From Tetrahymena thermophila SB210 (taxonomy: Eukaryota; Ciliophora; Oligohymenophorea; Hymenostomatida; Tetrahymenidae): a stretch of 64,000 nucleotides of DNA. The stretch is taken from positions 186,001 to 250,000 of the forward strand of contig NW_002476377.1 of assembly GCF_000189635.1 (NCBI RefSeq), read 5' to 3'. Shown here in pieces: positions 29,301 to 42,734 of the stretch; within the stretch, counting starts at the first letter, position 1; every line of letters begins with the position of its first letter. Position numbers and translations under genes: made by a program. Under the pieces are notes generated by a model that searched no databases, was not told the DNA's origin, and saw only the letters and a program-made list of their open reading frames with translations.

Positions 29301-30859
29301 ATGAAGGTAAACAATTTCCTTCATACCTATAATAAGCACCCTAACATGTAAAGCAAATTGGTTACTCAGACCCTATTACTATTGCGCAATTGCTAACTAG
29401 TTGATTGACTTTATTAACATAAACTCCACTTGATACAGAGAAAAATCCTAAATCAAAACTTCCTTAAGTTGTACTGAAAATAATTTAATCTGAACTATCT
29501 TCTTAATATACAGTAGAAGTGAATGATAGATTCTCAAAAGAATTATCATCTAAATAGAAATCAATTTACTGTGAGCTTGTTACTAAGTTAGGGTTTTACT
29601 TGAACACCATAATCTATTAAAAAATTGATTTAGAGAAAAATAAAAGAGAAATTTTTTATTTACTAATCTATGGAATTAACCTAAATTTAGTAGAGTTAAG
29701 GAGGTTTTTACACAATCAGAGTTATTAGATAAACAAACTTAAATTTAAAATTAATTGTTGCTTCCTGTTGTTAACAGCTGAACTGTTAATAGCTGTTATT
29801 GATTAAATTTGCTTAATCTTTGAAAGAACGCCATATTATTTAAATATGTATTAACTCTTAATTGCATAGATATTGTGAAGCTACTTGGGTATTAACTGTT
29901 TGCAAACTTGAAAGGCGATACTTAAAGTTAGCTATAACCTTAAAAAGAGAGTATTCCTCTAGAGCTTAATTGCACCTAAGGAGTTGAAAACTCACTCAGC
30001 ATTCCATTATTCCTGTAGCCGCTTAGATCAGTAACAATATTCCCTTAATATTAAATTTGTTTATTTTTTTAGTTATTAAAAATGAAAATTCAAAAAAAAA
30101 ATGGAGCATTTTTTTTGAATATTAAAAAATAAATATACCTGAATACAACTAAAAATCATAGTGGAGAAGGAGCCTAGCTTAGCCTTAATACTTTACTAAA
30201 TCTTTTAGGTCATAAGAGTCATTTGAATTCTATGTTCCAGCTACAAAAACTACATTTTGTATTGATCCACACATATTATATATAGAATTTCCATCAGAAA
30301 TATTAAGTAGAATTAAGTTAATAATTGTTATATCGTACGTTGGAGGATTATTAACATTTAAAGTGAGAGCATTAGAAAAAGAAGAGTCATAAATATTCAA
30401 GACTATCGCGCTTTGCTAAAAAGATAAATCAAACATACTATTTTTACCATTTAGATTTAGATTAGAAACATCAAGGCTGTTTGAATCTACTTAATTTAGT
30501 CTCATTTTGACATTACTTAGATCATTTTGTATCAATAATTCATATATCATATTTCCATTACCATCTTTCAATGCTAATATTCTCTACCAGCTGCTAGTTG
30601 CTGAATTACTTTGTAAGTTAGCCAGGAATTTTATTGAAAAGTTTTAATCTCCAGCTACTTAGGATTTTGGAATTTAATTTCCTGCTTAGTTAAATAATAA
30701 AACATCTGAATTAGTCAAAACATCAGTGCTACATAGGCCTGCTATAGGTTAATCAATTAATTACCTAATATTTTAAGAATTGGCTCTTTTTAGATACACA
30801 GTTAAGCAGATTGCAGCTATTATATTACAAAAAAGGCTATTTTTGAATTTTAAGCCCAT
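17366..30859 (-). CDS. Giant multi-exon surface protein: LamG-like, Cys-rich and beta-helix repeats, C-terminal membrane domain
   Basis: Minus-strand gene of about 13.5 kb with many introns. The ATG at 30859 opens a hydrophobic leader (SLFCNIIAAICLTVYL). Near 29.6-30.2 kb the exons encode a LamG/jelly-roll-like domain (HYDFQLYS joined across an intron to GNIVTDLSGYRNNGML). From about 29.2 to 25.8 kb come growth-factor-receptor-like Cys repeats (CIQCQSG, CVKCGNNC, CSLTCASC). About 25.7-21 kb is rich in Asn/Gly parallel beta-helix motifs of the Pmp type (GGIGYLIV, SSGGFMYVN). Near 20.0-20.6 kb follow Cys motifs (GYWRSDQSSYD, CDQGYIGALC) and then transmembrane helices (SSILLSFLIIIIIAFTV; 18774-19178). 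This is the layout of a large Tetrahymena family annotated only as transmembrane proteins. The exact exons were not all resolved. The end is uncertain: an in-frame TGA at 17697 is avoided if a 52-nt intron just before it is removed, giving the TGA at 17366. Confidence 0.8.
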
Positions 30860-32221
30860 AATTAATTTAATTGTATACTAAAACCTAAATAAAAGTAAAA
30901 TGTTTTCTCTAAATTTAAAAAAATCTGAAGACTATTCTTAATTTTGCAATTTTTAAAGCTAATTTGTTTGTTTGATTGTTTTATTGTTTTTTTTAATATA
31001 TTACTTATTATTAGCAAAGAGAAATTAAGTTAAGTAAATAAATAAATTTTTACTGTATATAAATAATATAAAATGAAATTTGACTTAAATAACTCTTTTT
31101 ATAATTGTTGTTTCACTGATTCAAGTAAAAGTTAATAAACCTTAAAAATTTAAAAATAGTAACAGACATTTAAATCAAATATCAAATAACAATTTTCCAA
31201 ATACCAAAAACAAAAAAACATTTAAAGTAAAAATTTCTCATTGAAATATTAAAAATAAAATCATTTGTAAAACTTTTATTTTAAAAATCCTTTTCATATA
31301 ATTGAATATTTTAAATCAGTTTGTCATTTTATCAAAAAAATATTTCCGTTATAAACAAGCAAGAAAAATTAATTCTAAAATTTAATTAAATTCCACAAAA
31401 TTAATTACAATTAAAAGCATTTAACTTAATTATATTTTACACTTAAGACACAAAATTTAATTACTCATTAAGTTAATCATTTAAATACTCTTTTTATTTT
31501 TTCAAAATTATTTCGCTTAAAAAACAATTTCTTCTAGTTTAAAAAACCTATTTCAAATTTAAAAAGTTATTTTCAAAGAAATTTTTTTAATTTAGTAAAA
31601 TTATTAATAAAAACATCATCACAATGAAAATATATTTTTGTTATTTATTTATACCTTTAAAATTAGATGACTCACATTTTAGGTAAAACTTTTGACATTA
31701 ACGTAGATTAATTTAATTGAAAAATGCAAACTTAAATAATCATACAAATCTTTTATTATTAAAAGCAAGTTAGTTATTTAATTAATTTATTAAATAAAGT
31801 TTTAATGCATTTCTTTCTATTTGTAATTTATTATTTTTAATGGAATGAAATTTACAAATTTATAAAATATAAATAATTTAAAATATTTTTAAGAATATTT
31901 TTGAAATAAAATCTTTTTATTTAAATTTATGAAGTAGTTTATGTTAATGTTATTATTATCGATATTTGATTCAGTGAAATACTTAATCAATAGGAGATAT
32001 TTTATAATCTGGCTAATTTTTTTATTTAAACTGCCAAGGAAAATAAAATAATATTAAAAATAATTTTGAGTTACTTTTACAAATAATTCAAAAATTCAGT
32101 TTGATTTTAATGAAAAAGAGTTAGTTAGATTGAGTTTTATTTAAAAATAACTTTATTATTTTTTAAGATAATTTAGTTTTTTAAGTTAATTTAAAACATT
32201 ATTTAAGTAAATGAATATTTG
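30860..32221. other. Intergenic A+T-rich spacer
   Basis: Lies between the 5' end of the giant surface-protein gene and the 3' end of the next minus-strand gene, so it should hold the former's promoter. No gene or recognisable element seen. Confidence 0.5.
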
Positions 32222-35200
32222 TCACTGTTAAATGAATTCATTTTGTTGTTCTTAATTATTAATACAGTTGTTGAAATTTAAATTTTATTTGTTCTAACTA
32301 TTAAGCCTTTTTGCTTTTTATACATTTGGAGTGAATATTTCTCTAGGAAACCTGTTGTTGCTTGATCTTGCTCTTTGCTATTTATCTAATATATCATTTC
32401 CAGTTCCATCAAATTAGCTGTAGAAATCTTCATTTCTCTTACATGAAATAGCAGAAGAGACTTTCTTTTAAGCATAGTTAATGTAATTATTTTAAATATC
32501 AGATATTTATTTTTATTAGTGTTTTTAATATTTAGATCTATACTGCATAACCTCAGCTAAAGGAAAGTTATAATGAATTAACAATGTTCCTTAGTTCAAA
32601 GTATCTGCATTAGGTTTAGTTATTCCTTAAGAATTATTCAATCCGAAGTTCGTAGTTATAACTGGTATGTTAATTATAGAATTAGGGTTTTAACTTGATA
32701 ACATATCAGGCCCATCAGTTGATAGTAATCCTGAGTTGTTGTATAATTGTATATTATTTATTTATTTTTATTAATTTTAGTCAATTTAAACGCCTTCCAA
32801 AGAATTTCTTAATGGACGTTGATTATTATTTTTATTTGGAAATTGTGACATTAAGTCGTTCTTTTAATATTTTAATTAGGTACATACATTAATATTGTTA
32901 ATATTGTCATTTAAACTTATCATCAATTGCTTTTAATTATTTTTCTTTTAATTTTCAGTTATTTGTTCTTAACCAAATCTACCTGTCTCTTCAAGAATTT
33001 AGTTATTTGCTTAATCAGCTTAATCTGATTCATTGTTTGAAGGCTTTTCTTGAGCGTTTGTTTCATTGTTTTTGCTTAAAAGACTCTTTTTAAGAATTTG
33101 TGAGGATGGCTCATTTTGTTAGATGTTATTTTCTAAGATTGTTTGTCTTATTTAATTTGCATTTAAAGTGTATCCAAACTAACCAGCTTTGTTTTCAGTA
33201 AAGTTGAGATTTTAGTTTTAATAATTTTTATTGCTTGGTTTTATGACATTCTTTTAGGTATTAAAAGTGAATTTATCGATACATAGTTAAATAGGTTGTG
33301 AATTCTGATTTAATTAGCTGTTGGGTTGTATTTTTAATGAACTTAATGTTATTTTTTTAGATTAATTATTATTCAAGCTTTCGTTTCTTGATTTATTTTG
33401 TTAATCAAGAGAAGGAAGACAAATGTCACTAAGTTTTTTTACTTAGTTTATACTAGAAAGCTAGTTATTATTCTAAGTTAAACTAGCTGCGAATGTTTAT
33501 TATATCTAATTAATCTATTAATTTAACATTTATTTATCACTTTTAAGAGCAGTTGTGCATTGAATTGATGCAATATTTTTAGAGTTTTAGTTATTTTTAA
33601 TTTAAGTAAAGCGAAACCTATCTGCATTATTAACACCATTATTTTATGTACTAGTCTCTAAAATATCAAGAGATTCATTTCTCTTGCCTTTTTACTTTAA
33701 TACTAATAAGTCATTCTAATTTGTGCTTAAATTTCTCTGTTTATTATCAGAGTAATATTAATTAGAGATAAAATCATCATTTCTCTAATCAAAGCTTAAA
33801 TTGCATCTATCATTATTTCCTTTGATGCTCTTTAATTCCTTTTACAAGCAATCTTTAAATTAACCTTCAAATTAATTTGTCATCAAAAAAGAATTAGGTT
33901 TAGCAATTCTAGTATCTAAGTGATGGCTATTACTTCTATGATGACCTTAAGGTATAGGATAAGGAACATCGATTTGTTACTAACACTGCTAGTTTAGCTA
34001 TCTTTTAATTTAGCCTACATAGTTCGAAGCTCTTTATTATGATAATTATGAGTTTTTAAGTTGATTTTGGCGATTATAATTCTTTTAACTTTATTAATTA
34101 TTACTTGATTACTCTAGAAAGTGTATTCCTGTACCTAAATTATTAACTCCAGTATTGGGTAAACCTTAAGATAAGGAGTTATTCTTAGAGTGAGATATAT
34201 TCTTTTGGTATAAGTTATGAAATTTCATTTAGTTTTTAGGAATTTGTTCAATTTATTCAAATTACTATCCTTCACTTAGAATATACTACTTGCTATTATT
34301 GTATTGATTGCTAAAAGAAAAATCAGGTTAAGTTTGAATAGCATTTGGTTCTGTTTGCTATTGGTAAACTTCTACTTAATTAGTATAAATCATTTGATTT
34401 TTTTATTAATATTAGGATTGTGGATTTTTTAGATTTATTTACTGATTTTAGCAGCTAGCTCTTCTAGATATATCCTCTACCTTTTAGGAGGTTATTGTAT
34501 TTTTTTGATTAGATTAGCTAATATTGTATTAACCTACACAGTCGTTTAATCTAATCTTAGCATCATTCTAACTTTCATTATTATTGTCAGAAGAGCTCTT
34601 TTTCTTTATTAATTGTTGCTGCATTTAATATTGTGCTTCTTATTAGATTTCGTTTTGGTCATTTGTGGATATTTTATTAACATTTTTTTTAGAGGATTAT
34701 TTTGGATAAAATGTGATATTTGCTCCATCATAATCTTTATTCTAATTCTAGTTGTGTTGCAAGGGCTTCTCAGTTTGATTAGAATTTTAATTTTATTTTT
34801 TTAAATGGTTAAGGATTAATTTTTAATCCTGTATTAATCCAACATTTATATTTGGTGCAGTTTCTAGACCTAATTTTCCAAAATAAAAAGAGATTTATAA
34901 ATTGAATTGTTGGATGATTGAATTAAAAATATATGAATCAAACTAAATTAAATAATTTCACACTTTCTACATCAATAGTTTAGGAGTCTCTTTTTATTCC
35001 CTTATCAGTAAATTAATTTTCCTATGCTGTTTGTGCTCTACTGTAAATATTTTTTGTTTTCTATTTTAAATTCAAATTTAATTATTGTTTATATTCTCAA
35101 TTAAAAACTATTGCTATTACCTACTACTAAGTAAGTGTGTTTAGAGAAACATCAATATTAACGAACTTATCTTCATTAATTAAGTCTTTTTTTATATTAA

Positions 35201-37481
35201 AAGAATTTGGCTAGCTCAACTTTTCTTTTAATAAAATAATATTTTAAATTGACTTAATTTTAAAAATAATTATTTAAAAATTTAGTAAAATTTCTTCATC
35301 AAAATATTAACGGATTTGTTGTAATTATTTTTAAATAATGTCTTTAAAAAAATAGTACTGTTAGATTGGTTGAAAATTTGAGTCTAATTTCTTCCTTCTT
35401 CAATATTATCCTAATAATTTTATGTAAATAATTATGTTTTTGTAAAAATAAAAATGATATGATTAACAAAAATTAAAAAAAGCCCTTCTAAAAAATTATT
35501 GGAAATTCATAAATTTTTATTGATTTTAAATTGAGAAACTATTCAGATAGATATGTTATTAAAAGAATTAGAAGTAGTTAGTTATTAGAGAGCTAAATTA
35601 GTTACTGATAAAAAAAATTTAATGATTAGTTAGTTTATTAGTTACTAGGATAATTTTATTATTTTCCAAATAAAATTAAAGTAGCATATTATTAAAGATA
35701 ATAACTGACCCTTTTAATTAATTTGCAGTAATTAATATCTTTAGAGATAGTATGTATATTATATTCTTTGTTCTAATATTAAAGAGCTTTAATATCAAAT
35801 GAAAATGGTTTGTTTTAAATTGCTTAAAATACTTTGAAATCGTTTAGGCTCTGGAATTGACTATTTAACTGATTTACTGCTTTATCAGAAGGACTAGTTT
35901 GTATTTTTTAAAGTTTTTTTTAACTTGATAGGTAGTTGACAAGACTATCCTTTGTGGTAGCACTGTTCTCTTCTCTACTTCTAGGTGTTTACAAATTGTT
36001 GTTGTTAAATTATTGGCCACTCTCCATATGCTTTGCTTGCATTTGTTAAATAGATGATTATCTTCTTTATTCATTTTAAAACTAATTTAAGTCTTTGTTT
36101 ATCATGATATTTCTAACTTGGTGCTATTTTAACTAACTTTCTTTTTCCTAACTAGCAGATTTTCTTTCTTTTTAACTTATTGCTCTATCTTTAAGTTAAG
36201 GTAAAACTTAGCTATTCTTTAAGTCAATGCTTTATCTATAAATATTTTCCCTTGCTTAGGTGTTTGATTTATACTAATTCCTATTTTTTTAATTATTTAT
36301 AATTACTCAAATTTTCTACCAAATTGAACTAATAATAAATGATAGTTTAGAAACTCATGCAACCAATGTTCACAAATCTATATAGGATAATATTTTACTG
36401 AGATTGTTAATTTGGCTATAAAATATTGGGAGCATTCACAGATGATTAAGAAAGGATAGATCTGGGATTATCCTACTGACTCATGAAACCGCTTCGATTT
36501 CCAAATTTATAATTAGAATTAATATTTTCCTTCTTAGTTTTAAAAATATTTAAATGTAAATAAGTAAACTTTGACTGCATTTTTTTTTCAGTTGGTAGTA
36601 AATAATGCTAACATAAAGTATTAAGCAAAAGTAAATAAGAGATATGATTTTCACTTTTACTAATAATAGAATTAGCATAAATAGCATAAATATATTAAAT
36701 AAATTTGTAAACTCAGACATCTCAATTAAACAAATTTACTTGATGTTCGTCCTACAGCAATCCCAATGTGTCCTTGGGTTTGTCCATACCTTCTGAAAGT
36801 AAGTAAGTAAAATTCTCTAACTATTTAAATTAATTAATTAATTCTATCAGTATCTCTTAGTTTTTGTTTTTATAATTGTTTCTAATATTTTTAATGATTA
36901 CTTATTATTTTTTTTGTTCTTCTCTGCTTTGTTTAATTGATTTCTTAATGATCACTTTCACTAATTTTTAATTATCTGATACATTTTCTAATTTTATCAA
37001 TAATTTATTTTATGATGAAAGCTACCAAAGCCACAGACCAAAAAGTATAATTACAATAATAAATAAACTCGATTAACAAGGCTAACTAATCACCTTGACT
37101 AACTTATTGCTTTTTCCTATTTTTAATTAAAATACAGCTATATTGATTGATTGTGTTTTTAGTATTTTAACTACTCTCACATAGCAAATCATAAAAAATT
37201 ACTGCATCATAATGAAAAGCTAACTATAAACTAATTTTGTGGTTGCTAATTAATAAAGTCGAATCTCATTGAAATAGTAAATACTTTATTATTGGGATGC
37301 TAAAACTCAAAAAAATAAAAAATAAAAATAATAAATTTCTTGTAATAATGGCCAATTATGAATTAATAGAAATATATATATTAACAGAATATAAATAGTA
37401 CTTAACTGAATTATTATTTTTTTACTGATTCCCCTCGACGAATGCCTCAAATGTTTTTATTAATTTTAAATTATTCTACAT
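32222..37481 (-). CDS. Gln/Asn-rich hypothetical protein, nine-exon model
   Basis: I do not recognise this protein. My model has exons at 37426-37481, 37094-37116, 36740-36987, 36364-36607, 36118-36328, 35878-36081, 35121-35394, 34964-35060 and 32222-34869 (1,334 residues); reading phase is kept at every junction. Supporting pieces in frame include the N-terminus MQNNLKLIKTFEAFVEGNQ, LLSEGMDKPKDTLGLLQDEH in exon 3, and IWRVANNLTTTICKHLEVEK in exon 6. The last 880 residues form one open exon dominated by Gln, Asn and Ser, probably disordered, ending at TGA 32222. Some introns are very short (35 and 36 nt). The splice from 35878 to 35394 (483-nt intron ending in AAG) is the least certain; it removes an otherwise in-frame TGA. 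The gene ends 1.4 kb upstream of the giant surface gene and begins 165 bp from the stop of the gene above it. Confidence 0.65.
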
Positions 37482-37645
37482 AAATAAATATAAAAACAAA
37501 TGTTATTTTTAAATTATTTTTTCATATAAACAAAAAAATTAAATCTTTAGTTTAACCTTATTTTATTGCTATTTTAACAAAAAATTATAACAAAAAATAC
37601 AGTGTTATTTAATAAATCTATAGAGTATTAAGTAATATAAATATT

Positions 37646-40540
37646 TCATTTTTTAGCACTTTCTGGTCTTAGCATCCTTTTTGGATTCTATGAATTATTT
37701 ACTTAAAGTGTATTTTTATTTTATGTTCCTCCGACAAAAAGTTATTATTATTATTGTTATTATTAGTTTTAAGTATTGTTTCGAACTATTTTGTTTGTAA
37801 ATATTTTTAAAAAAGTAAAATTAATTTTTTTAAACGTTTAAAAACATATTTTTAAAATTATTTAAAAAACAAACACTGAAAATAAATATTGAAATTCATT
37901 AATTTTTATTGCTAAATTAAAATTTTAAAAAATCTAAATTTATTAATTTGATTGTTTACCTGAAGCAGTTTATGGTCTTTAAAGTTTTGTTGACTGAGGC
38001 ATATTTGGCGTAGATGTATAATGAGCTATATTCCTAGTTTCAACAAACGATGTATTATCATTTGTTATAGTTAAATCTACTTTATAATTTTTTCCATCTG
38101 TTCCTCTTCCCTATTTATCAATTTTAAGAAAGAAATTGAGAATATAAACAAAAGCATTTAAACGAATTAAGTGTTTTGTCTATTCCAAAGAATTAAAATA
38201 CTTAAAATATAACTTATTTCAATTAAATATATTCAAAATAAATATTTATGAATGTTACAGGGTATGTAGCTTGAAGATTTTTGGGTACTCCGCATGAGAG
38301 ACATGCATTTAATTGATTGAAAGGAGTAAGTTTTTTAGTTGTGATAATGGAATTGATATCCCCGTGAGAGTTATTTTATTATAGAGCTTAAAGGAGCTTT
38401 TTGTATAAAATAATTAGATTGTCTATATCTTTTCTGCAATATCCAATTTGTTCACTATTTGTATTAACTTTTGTATCAACTATGGCAAAATCTTTAAGAA
38501 CATCGTCTTAATCAGCCTTTTACTTCAGTTATTTAGCCATAGTTCCTATATCGAATTCTTTAAATATTCTCTATAACCTTTTTTCCAAATCTTTAATTGA
38601 TTCCATTTTCTTATTGATATCTTTAACATCGGAAATTAATTTTCTAATTTTATCTTCATCATCACCTCCATTTCTATCTCTCATATTTTACATTTCATTC
38701 ATTTATTATCTGAACTGATCCAAAAGCTCTTACATTCCATGGACTATTTATTTTAATTTTTTGATATTTTAACATTATTTTAGCATCTAAATGTATTGTA
38801 TAACATACCTGAACCAGCATTTTAAATAGCAGAAGGTCTGTTGCCATTATTCATACCTGCTTCATAGACGCTTAAGTCGATATTTTGTAATTTTATTAAT
38901 ACATTCTTTTGTATAAAAAGTTAATTCATTTTTAACATTAAATTTGATTAAATACATTTTTGATATCATCTATGTCTATTTACTACTTTTTTAAGTCTTC
39001 TAATGCTCTATTTAGATCACCTTCTATTTGGCAAAGTTTATGTGGATCAACATTGTTTGTTAAAACTTAAATCTCTCCACCTTTCTTATTAGAACCTTAA
39101 TTGTTTAGCAGCTGATTAGTCATATCTTAAATTCTTTAAGACTTAAATATATTTATTATATATTATAAATTTAATAGAGAATAATAAATAAATTACGAGA
39201 TTTTCCTATAAATCATTTAACCTATCATCTATTGCTTTTATTCTTATATTCTATCTTTCGACTAATGGCATTAAATCTTAGGATTTTTCTAATTCTTTTT
39301 GTTTCTTTTAAAGCTCTTAGAGAGCAGCATTAACAACCTTTTTATAATCTTCAAATACAGGCTACTTAGTGCATGTGCTATTAACTCTAATTTGTATAAT
39401 AAAAATAAAGCAACTATTTATGTCAAGAATCTAAATTACAAATCTTCTAAATCTTTTATTTGCTTTTTAACTTATTTTAATTTATCTGCTTGGCTATCTT
39501 CCATAATTTTCATTTTAGAAATAATTTCAGCTGAAAGTCTCTCAATCTTTTCAGTATCGCTTTGAGCTAATGTAATAACCTAATTTTTAATAATTCAAAA
39601 ATAAATTAAGTTACATAACACACCAAATCAAATATAAGATTTAAATCTCCTTGTAACAATTTTTTTAAAACAATTAATAGAATTCTTAAATAAATGCTCA
39701 TATAGTATTAATCAACACTCATAAATAATCTCTCTCACCTCTCTTCTGATTTTATCTTCGAGTGCTTTTATTGAATCATCAACATAATCTTCAGTTATTC
39801 TTTTCTTCATCATTTCTTCGCAATCCTATATTTTCCAAAGAGTCTTTTTTTCAATGGCTTAAACTTTGTCTTCAAATTAATTGATTTTAGACGCATATTT
39901 AGTGTCTAAATCAACAACTTTTTTTTCGAAATACTTTTTTATTTCTTCTATTTCAGTTGTTACCTTTACTTTCAGCTTTTTGTGCTTCTCCTTTACTTCT
40001 TCCTTGACAGCTTTTTTTTATATTTCTTTTTCAATCTACAAAAACCTAGCTGGAAATTCTAAGTTTGAATTATAGTTGTAAGCTACTGCGTATCCGAGTC
40101 CAGTTAATTTATTAAATATTTTATTTGTTTAGTTTGCTAAATTATCTCCAGTGTTTTCTGGTCTTACACTTTTAGCTATTTAATTCTTAACGATATTCGC
40201 TAAATTATTATCCATTATTTTTCCTCCCTCACTTATAATACTCAACTATTCTGGTAACACCTTCCTAGTCTCTCTAGTCTATATTTCAAGTTACAAAGCA
40301 TTAATTAATTCTGCATGCTAATTTATTGTATTGCTAATCTTATCTAGAAACGACTTTAAGCTATCAAAGTTCAAATCGAAAGAAAAAAGTGGGTTTGTAT
40401 TCACCTATAAATTTGCAGGCAATCTTGCTTTAAGATATAAATGATAAAATTAACTAAATTTAATTCTGACCAATAGCTTATCTTTATTAAAAGATAGAGT
40501 AAATGAAAAATATTTTACAGATTCCATCTTTATCTGACAT
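37646..40540 (-). CDS. Coiled-coil protein, probably ciliary (possible DUF4795/QRICH2-like)
   Basis: Exon 1 is only 22 nt (40519-40540, MSDKDGI); a 91-nt intron leads to exon 2 (39739-40427) and a 159-nt intron to the next exon ending at 39579; at least four more introns follow. The N-terminus reads SRLPANLQVNTNPLFSFDLN followed by FDSLKSFLDKISN, then long Lys/Glu-rich heptad stretches (EVKEKHKKLKVKVTTEIEEI) predict extended coiled coil. Near 38.3-38.7 kb are a second helical block (KDINKKMESIKDLEKRLQ) and a Cys pair, NACLSCGVP. The short C-terminus is basic with RPQTA and RPESAKK motifs, common in axonemal proteins of ciliates. The layout of coiled coil followed by a CLSC motif recalls the DUF4795 region of the sperm-flagellar protein QRICH2, but that link is by memory of pattern and weak. 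Stop TGA at 37646. Confidence 0.7.
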
Positions 40541-41459
40541 AGTTTTTGGCTTTTTTTGACTTATTATATGATTTTTTTATGCAAATTATTATTTTATAGG
40601 ATGGCTATATTAGCTAGCTAGCTTCAGCTAAATTAAATATAGATTTTAATTAGGATAATATTTATGTATACAAAATATATATTTGATTAATAGATAAATA
40701 ACTCAATCAAAAAACCTTATTTTTACTTAATATTCTTATCTTTATTAATCTCTGCTATTCACTCATGAAATTTGCATAACTTTTTTTATCATTTAAAAAA
40801 TACTCAGTAAAAAGAAATATCTTCATTTATTCCGTTTAAAATTTTATTCATCACTACCTTAAAATATATAAAATTTAACATGCACTATTTGCATTCAAAA
40901 TTACATTTAATCTACAAATTTTCTGGTTTTTAAAATCTTCAAAAAAGTTCAGTAAAAATATAAATTATCATTGAATTTGCCTTTGTAAATCATAAAAATT
41001 CTTAAAAACGTAGCATGAATTTATTAAATTAATGGTTTCAAATATGCTTCTTGATTCAATTTAAATAAATACAACAATCATTTTTATTTATTAAAAATTA
41101 TAATTTTCATTTTTAATATTTTTTTTAAAGAACTCTTATAAAATCATTTCTTAATTTCTACTTTTAAAGGATTTTAAAGAATATAAAGAAAGAAAACTTC
41201 AAATTATATATTTAAAAATAAAAAAGTTGCTAAGATTAATAGTAAATGATACTTTGATATACTATAATATGGAATAAATGACTAAAAAAAATAATTTTTA
41301 CATTTTGCTTAATGGATATTTATTGTAAAACTATGAATTATTTTTTTTAAATTTAAGTAATTATTTTCAATTATATTTTTGTTAATTATTTTTTAAGGAA
41401 TTAATATTTCATATTATTTCTTTCAAAATAAAAAGAACATTTGGACAAGAAAAGGAAGA

Positions 41460-42245
41460 CTTTTGTTATTTAAAGAGTATTTCATTGAATATTTTTTTGT
41501 TAGATAAGTTTTATACAATTAGTAATAATATTTGAATTAATTTTTTTAAATCAATTTAAAATTTATAATAATTAAAATTTGCTTCTAAAAGAAAAATTGG
41601 CTTTGAAAATAATTAATATTTTAAACATACCTTTAAGACGAACATTTTTAATTTAATAAAAAAAAAAGTTAAAAAAAGAAATTTTTTTAGCTGTAGGTTA
41701 TTTTGTTCAATTTTTATTTTATTGATAAGTTTTTTATTATTGGAAATAATATTCTAATTACTTTTTTAGTCAATATTTTTAATAATGCATATTCGCTTCT
41801 TAATATTATATTTTTATTTGTTTTAAAGTGTTATAAAATACTGAAAAAATAAATAAAATGGAAATCTTGATTTAATATAAAAAATATAATTAAAAAATTA
41901 GAAAAAATTTTTTTATTTAAAGACTGTTTTCTTGGATTTGCTTTTGTTAGAAAAGTTTTTTATTACTGTGGATAATATTTTATTTACTTTTTTATTCTAT
42001 AATACAAATCTCTATTGAGAAAATAATTTATTTTGAAAAATATAAATGTGTATGAAAATATAAAAATAAAGAAAAAAATTAATTTATTTAAAAAAGAAGC
42101 AATTAAAAAGAGTTTTTTATTTATTTGAAGATTATTTTATTCAGAATTTTTTGGTTAGGTAAATTTTTATTACTGGAAATAATATTTGTATTAATTTTTT
42201 AAATCTATATTTTTAAATAATTAAAAGAAGATGCTTTATCTAATA
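41460..42245. repeat. Four degenerate tandem copies, period about 210 bp
   Basis: Near 41466, 41690, 41910 and 42115 the same order of blocks recurs: a T-rich start, TTTTGTTAGATAAGTTTT / TTTATTGATAAGTTTTTTATT / TTTTGTTAGAAAAGTTTTTT / TTTTGGTTAGGTAAATTTTT, then an (A/G)(G/A)ATAATATT block, then TTAATTTTTTTAAATC-like sequence. Copies differ by many substitutions. The remaining part of 40541-42482 shows no gene. Confidence 0.6.
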
Positions 42246-42482
42246 ATTAAATTGAAAAATTATAAATTTATCTGAACATATCATATTAATAAAAATTATT
42301 AGTTTAATAAAAAACTTTAAAAATAAATGATGTGTTGGGAAGGGTTTATTTAGTAAAAATTATAGTAAAATTATTATACAATAATGTATGTATAACATAA
42401 AACAATGAGAAGTAGTATTTTATTAAAGTAGTTTATATAAAGAATATTATTTATTTTTATCATTAATTTTTATTTAAGTCAA

Positions 42483-42734
42483 TCATTTTGGGAAGTTTCC
42501 AAATATATTTTAGTATTGCATATAGCCAGCAGGAATGGTAGAAGGCATTCCAGAACTAAATCTTCTTTGAATTGAAGGTTACTAAGTATTCATTCCATAT
42601 GGTATAGTATTCATAGAATTAGCTGCACTTCCAATAGAAGATGTGGAATTATTTGACATTGCTTTAGGACGAGGAGAGGGAGTTCTGTCTCTAGTGAATC
42701 TGTATTAGAAGCCAATATCGTCAAAGTCAGACAT
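42483..42734 (-). CDS. Small Ser/Pro/Arg-rich protein, 83 residues
   Basis: Intronless ORF from ATG at 42734 to TGA at 42483. It opens with MSDFDDIGFQYRFTRDRTPS, continues with PRPK and a Ser/Asn/Met-rich middle, and ends in MQYQNIFGNFPK. No signal peptide, membrane segment or Cys. Its base composition is clearly less A+T rich than the flanks and the codon choice resembles neighbouring genes (TAA/TAG as Gln), which is why I regard it as real despite its size. The TPSPRP stretch could be a proline-directed kinase site, but that is speculation. I know of no family for it. It lies alone in a 5-kb A+T-rich spacer. Confidence 0.75.

Noticed and set aside
34613-34804. Hydrophobic plus-strand ORF
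   Set aside because: Antisense to the long Gln/Asn-rich exon at 32222-34869; a shadow of poly-polar codons.
39299-40075. Plus-strand ORFs rich in Phe, Ser and Leu
   Set aside because: Antisense to the coiled-coil gene at 37646-40540.
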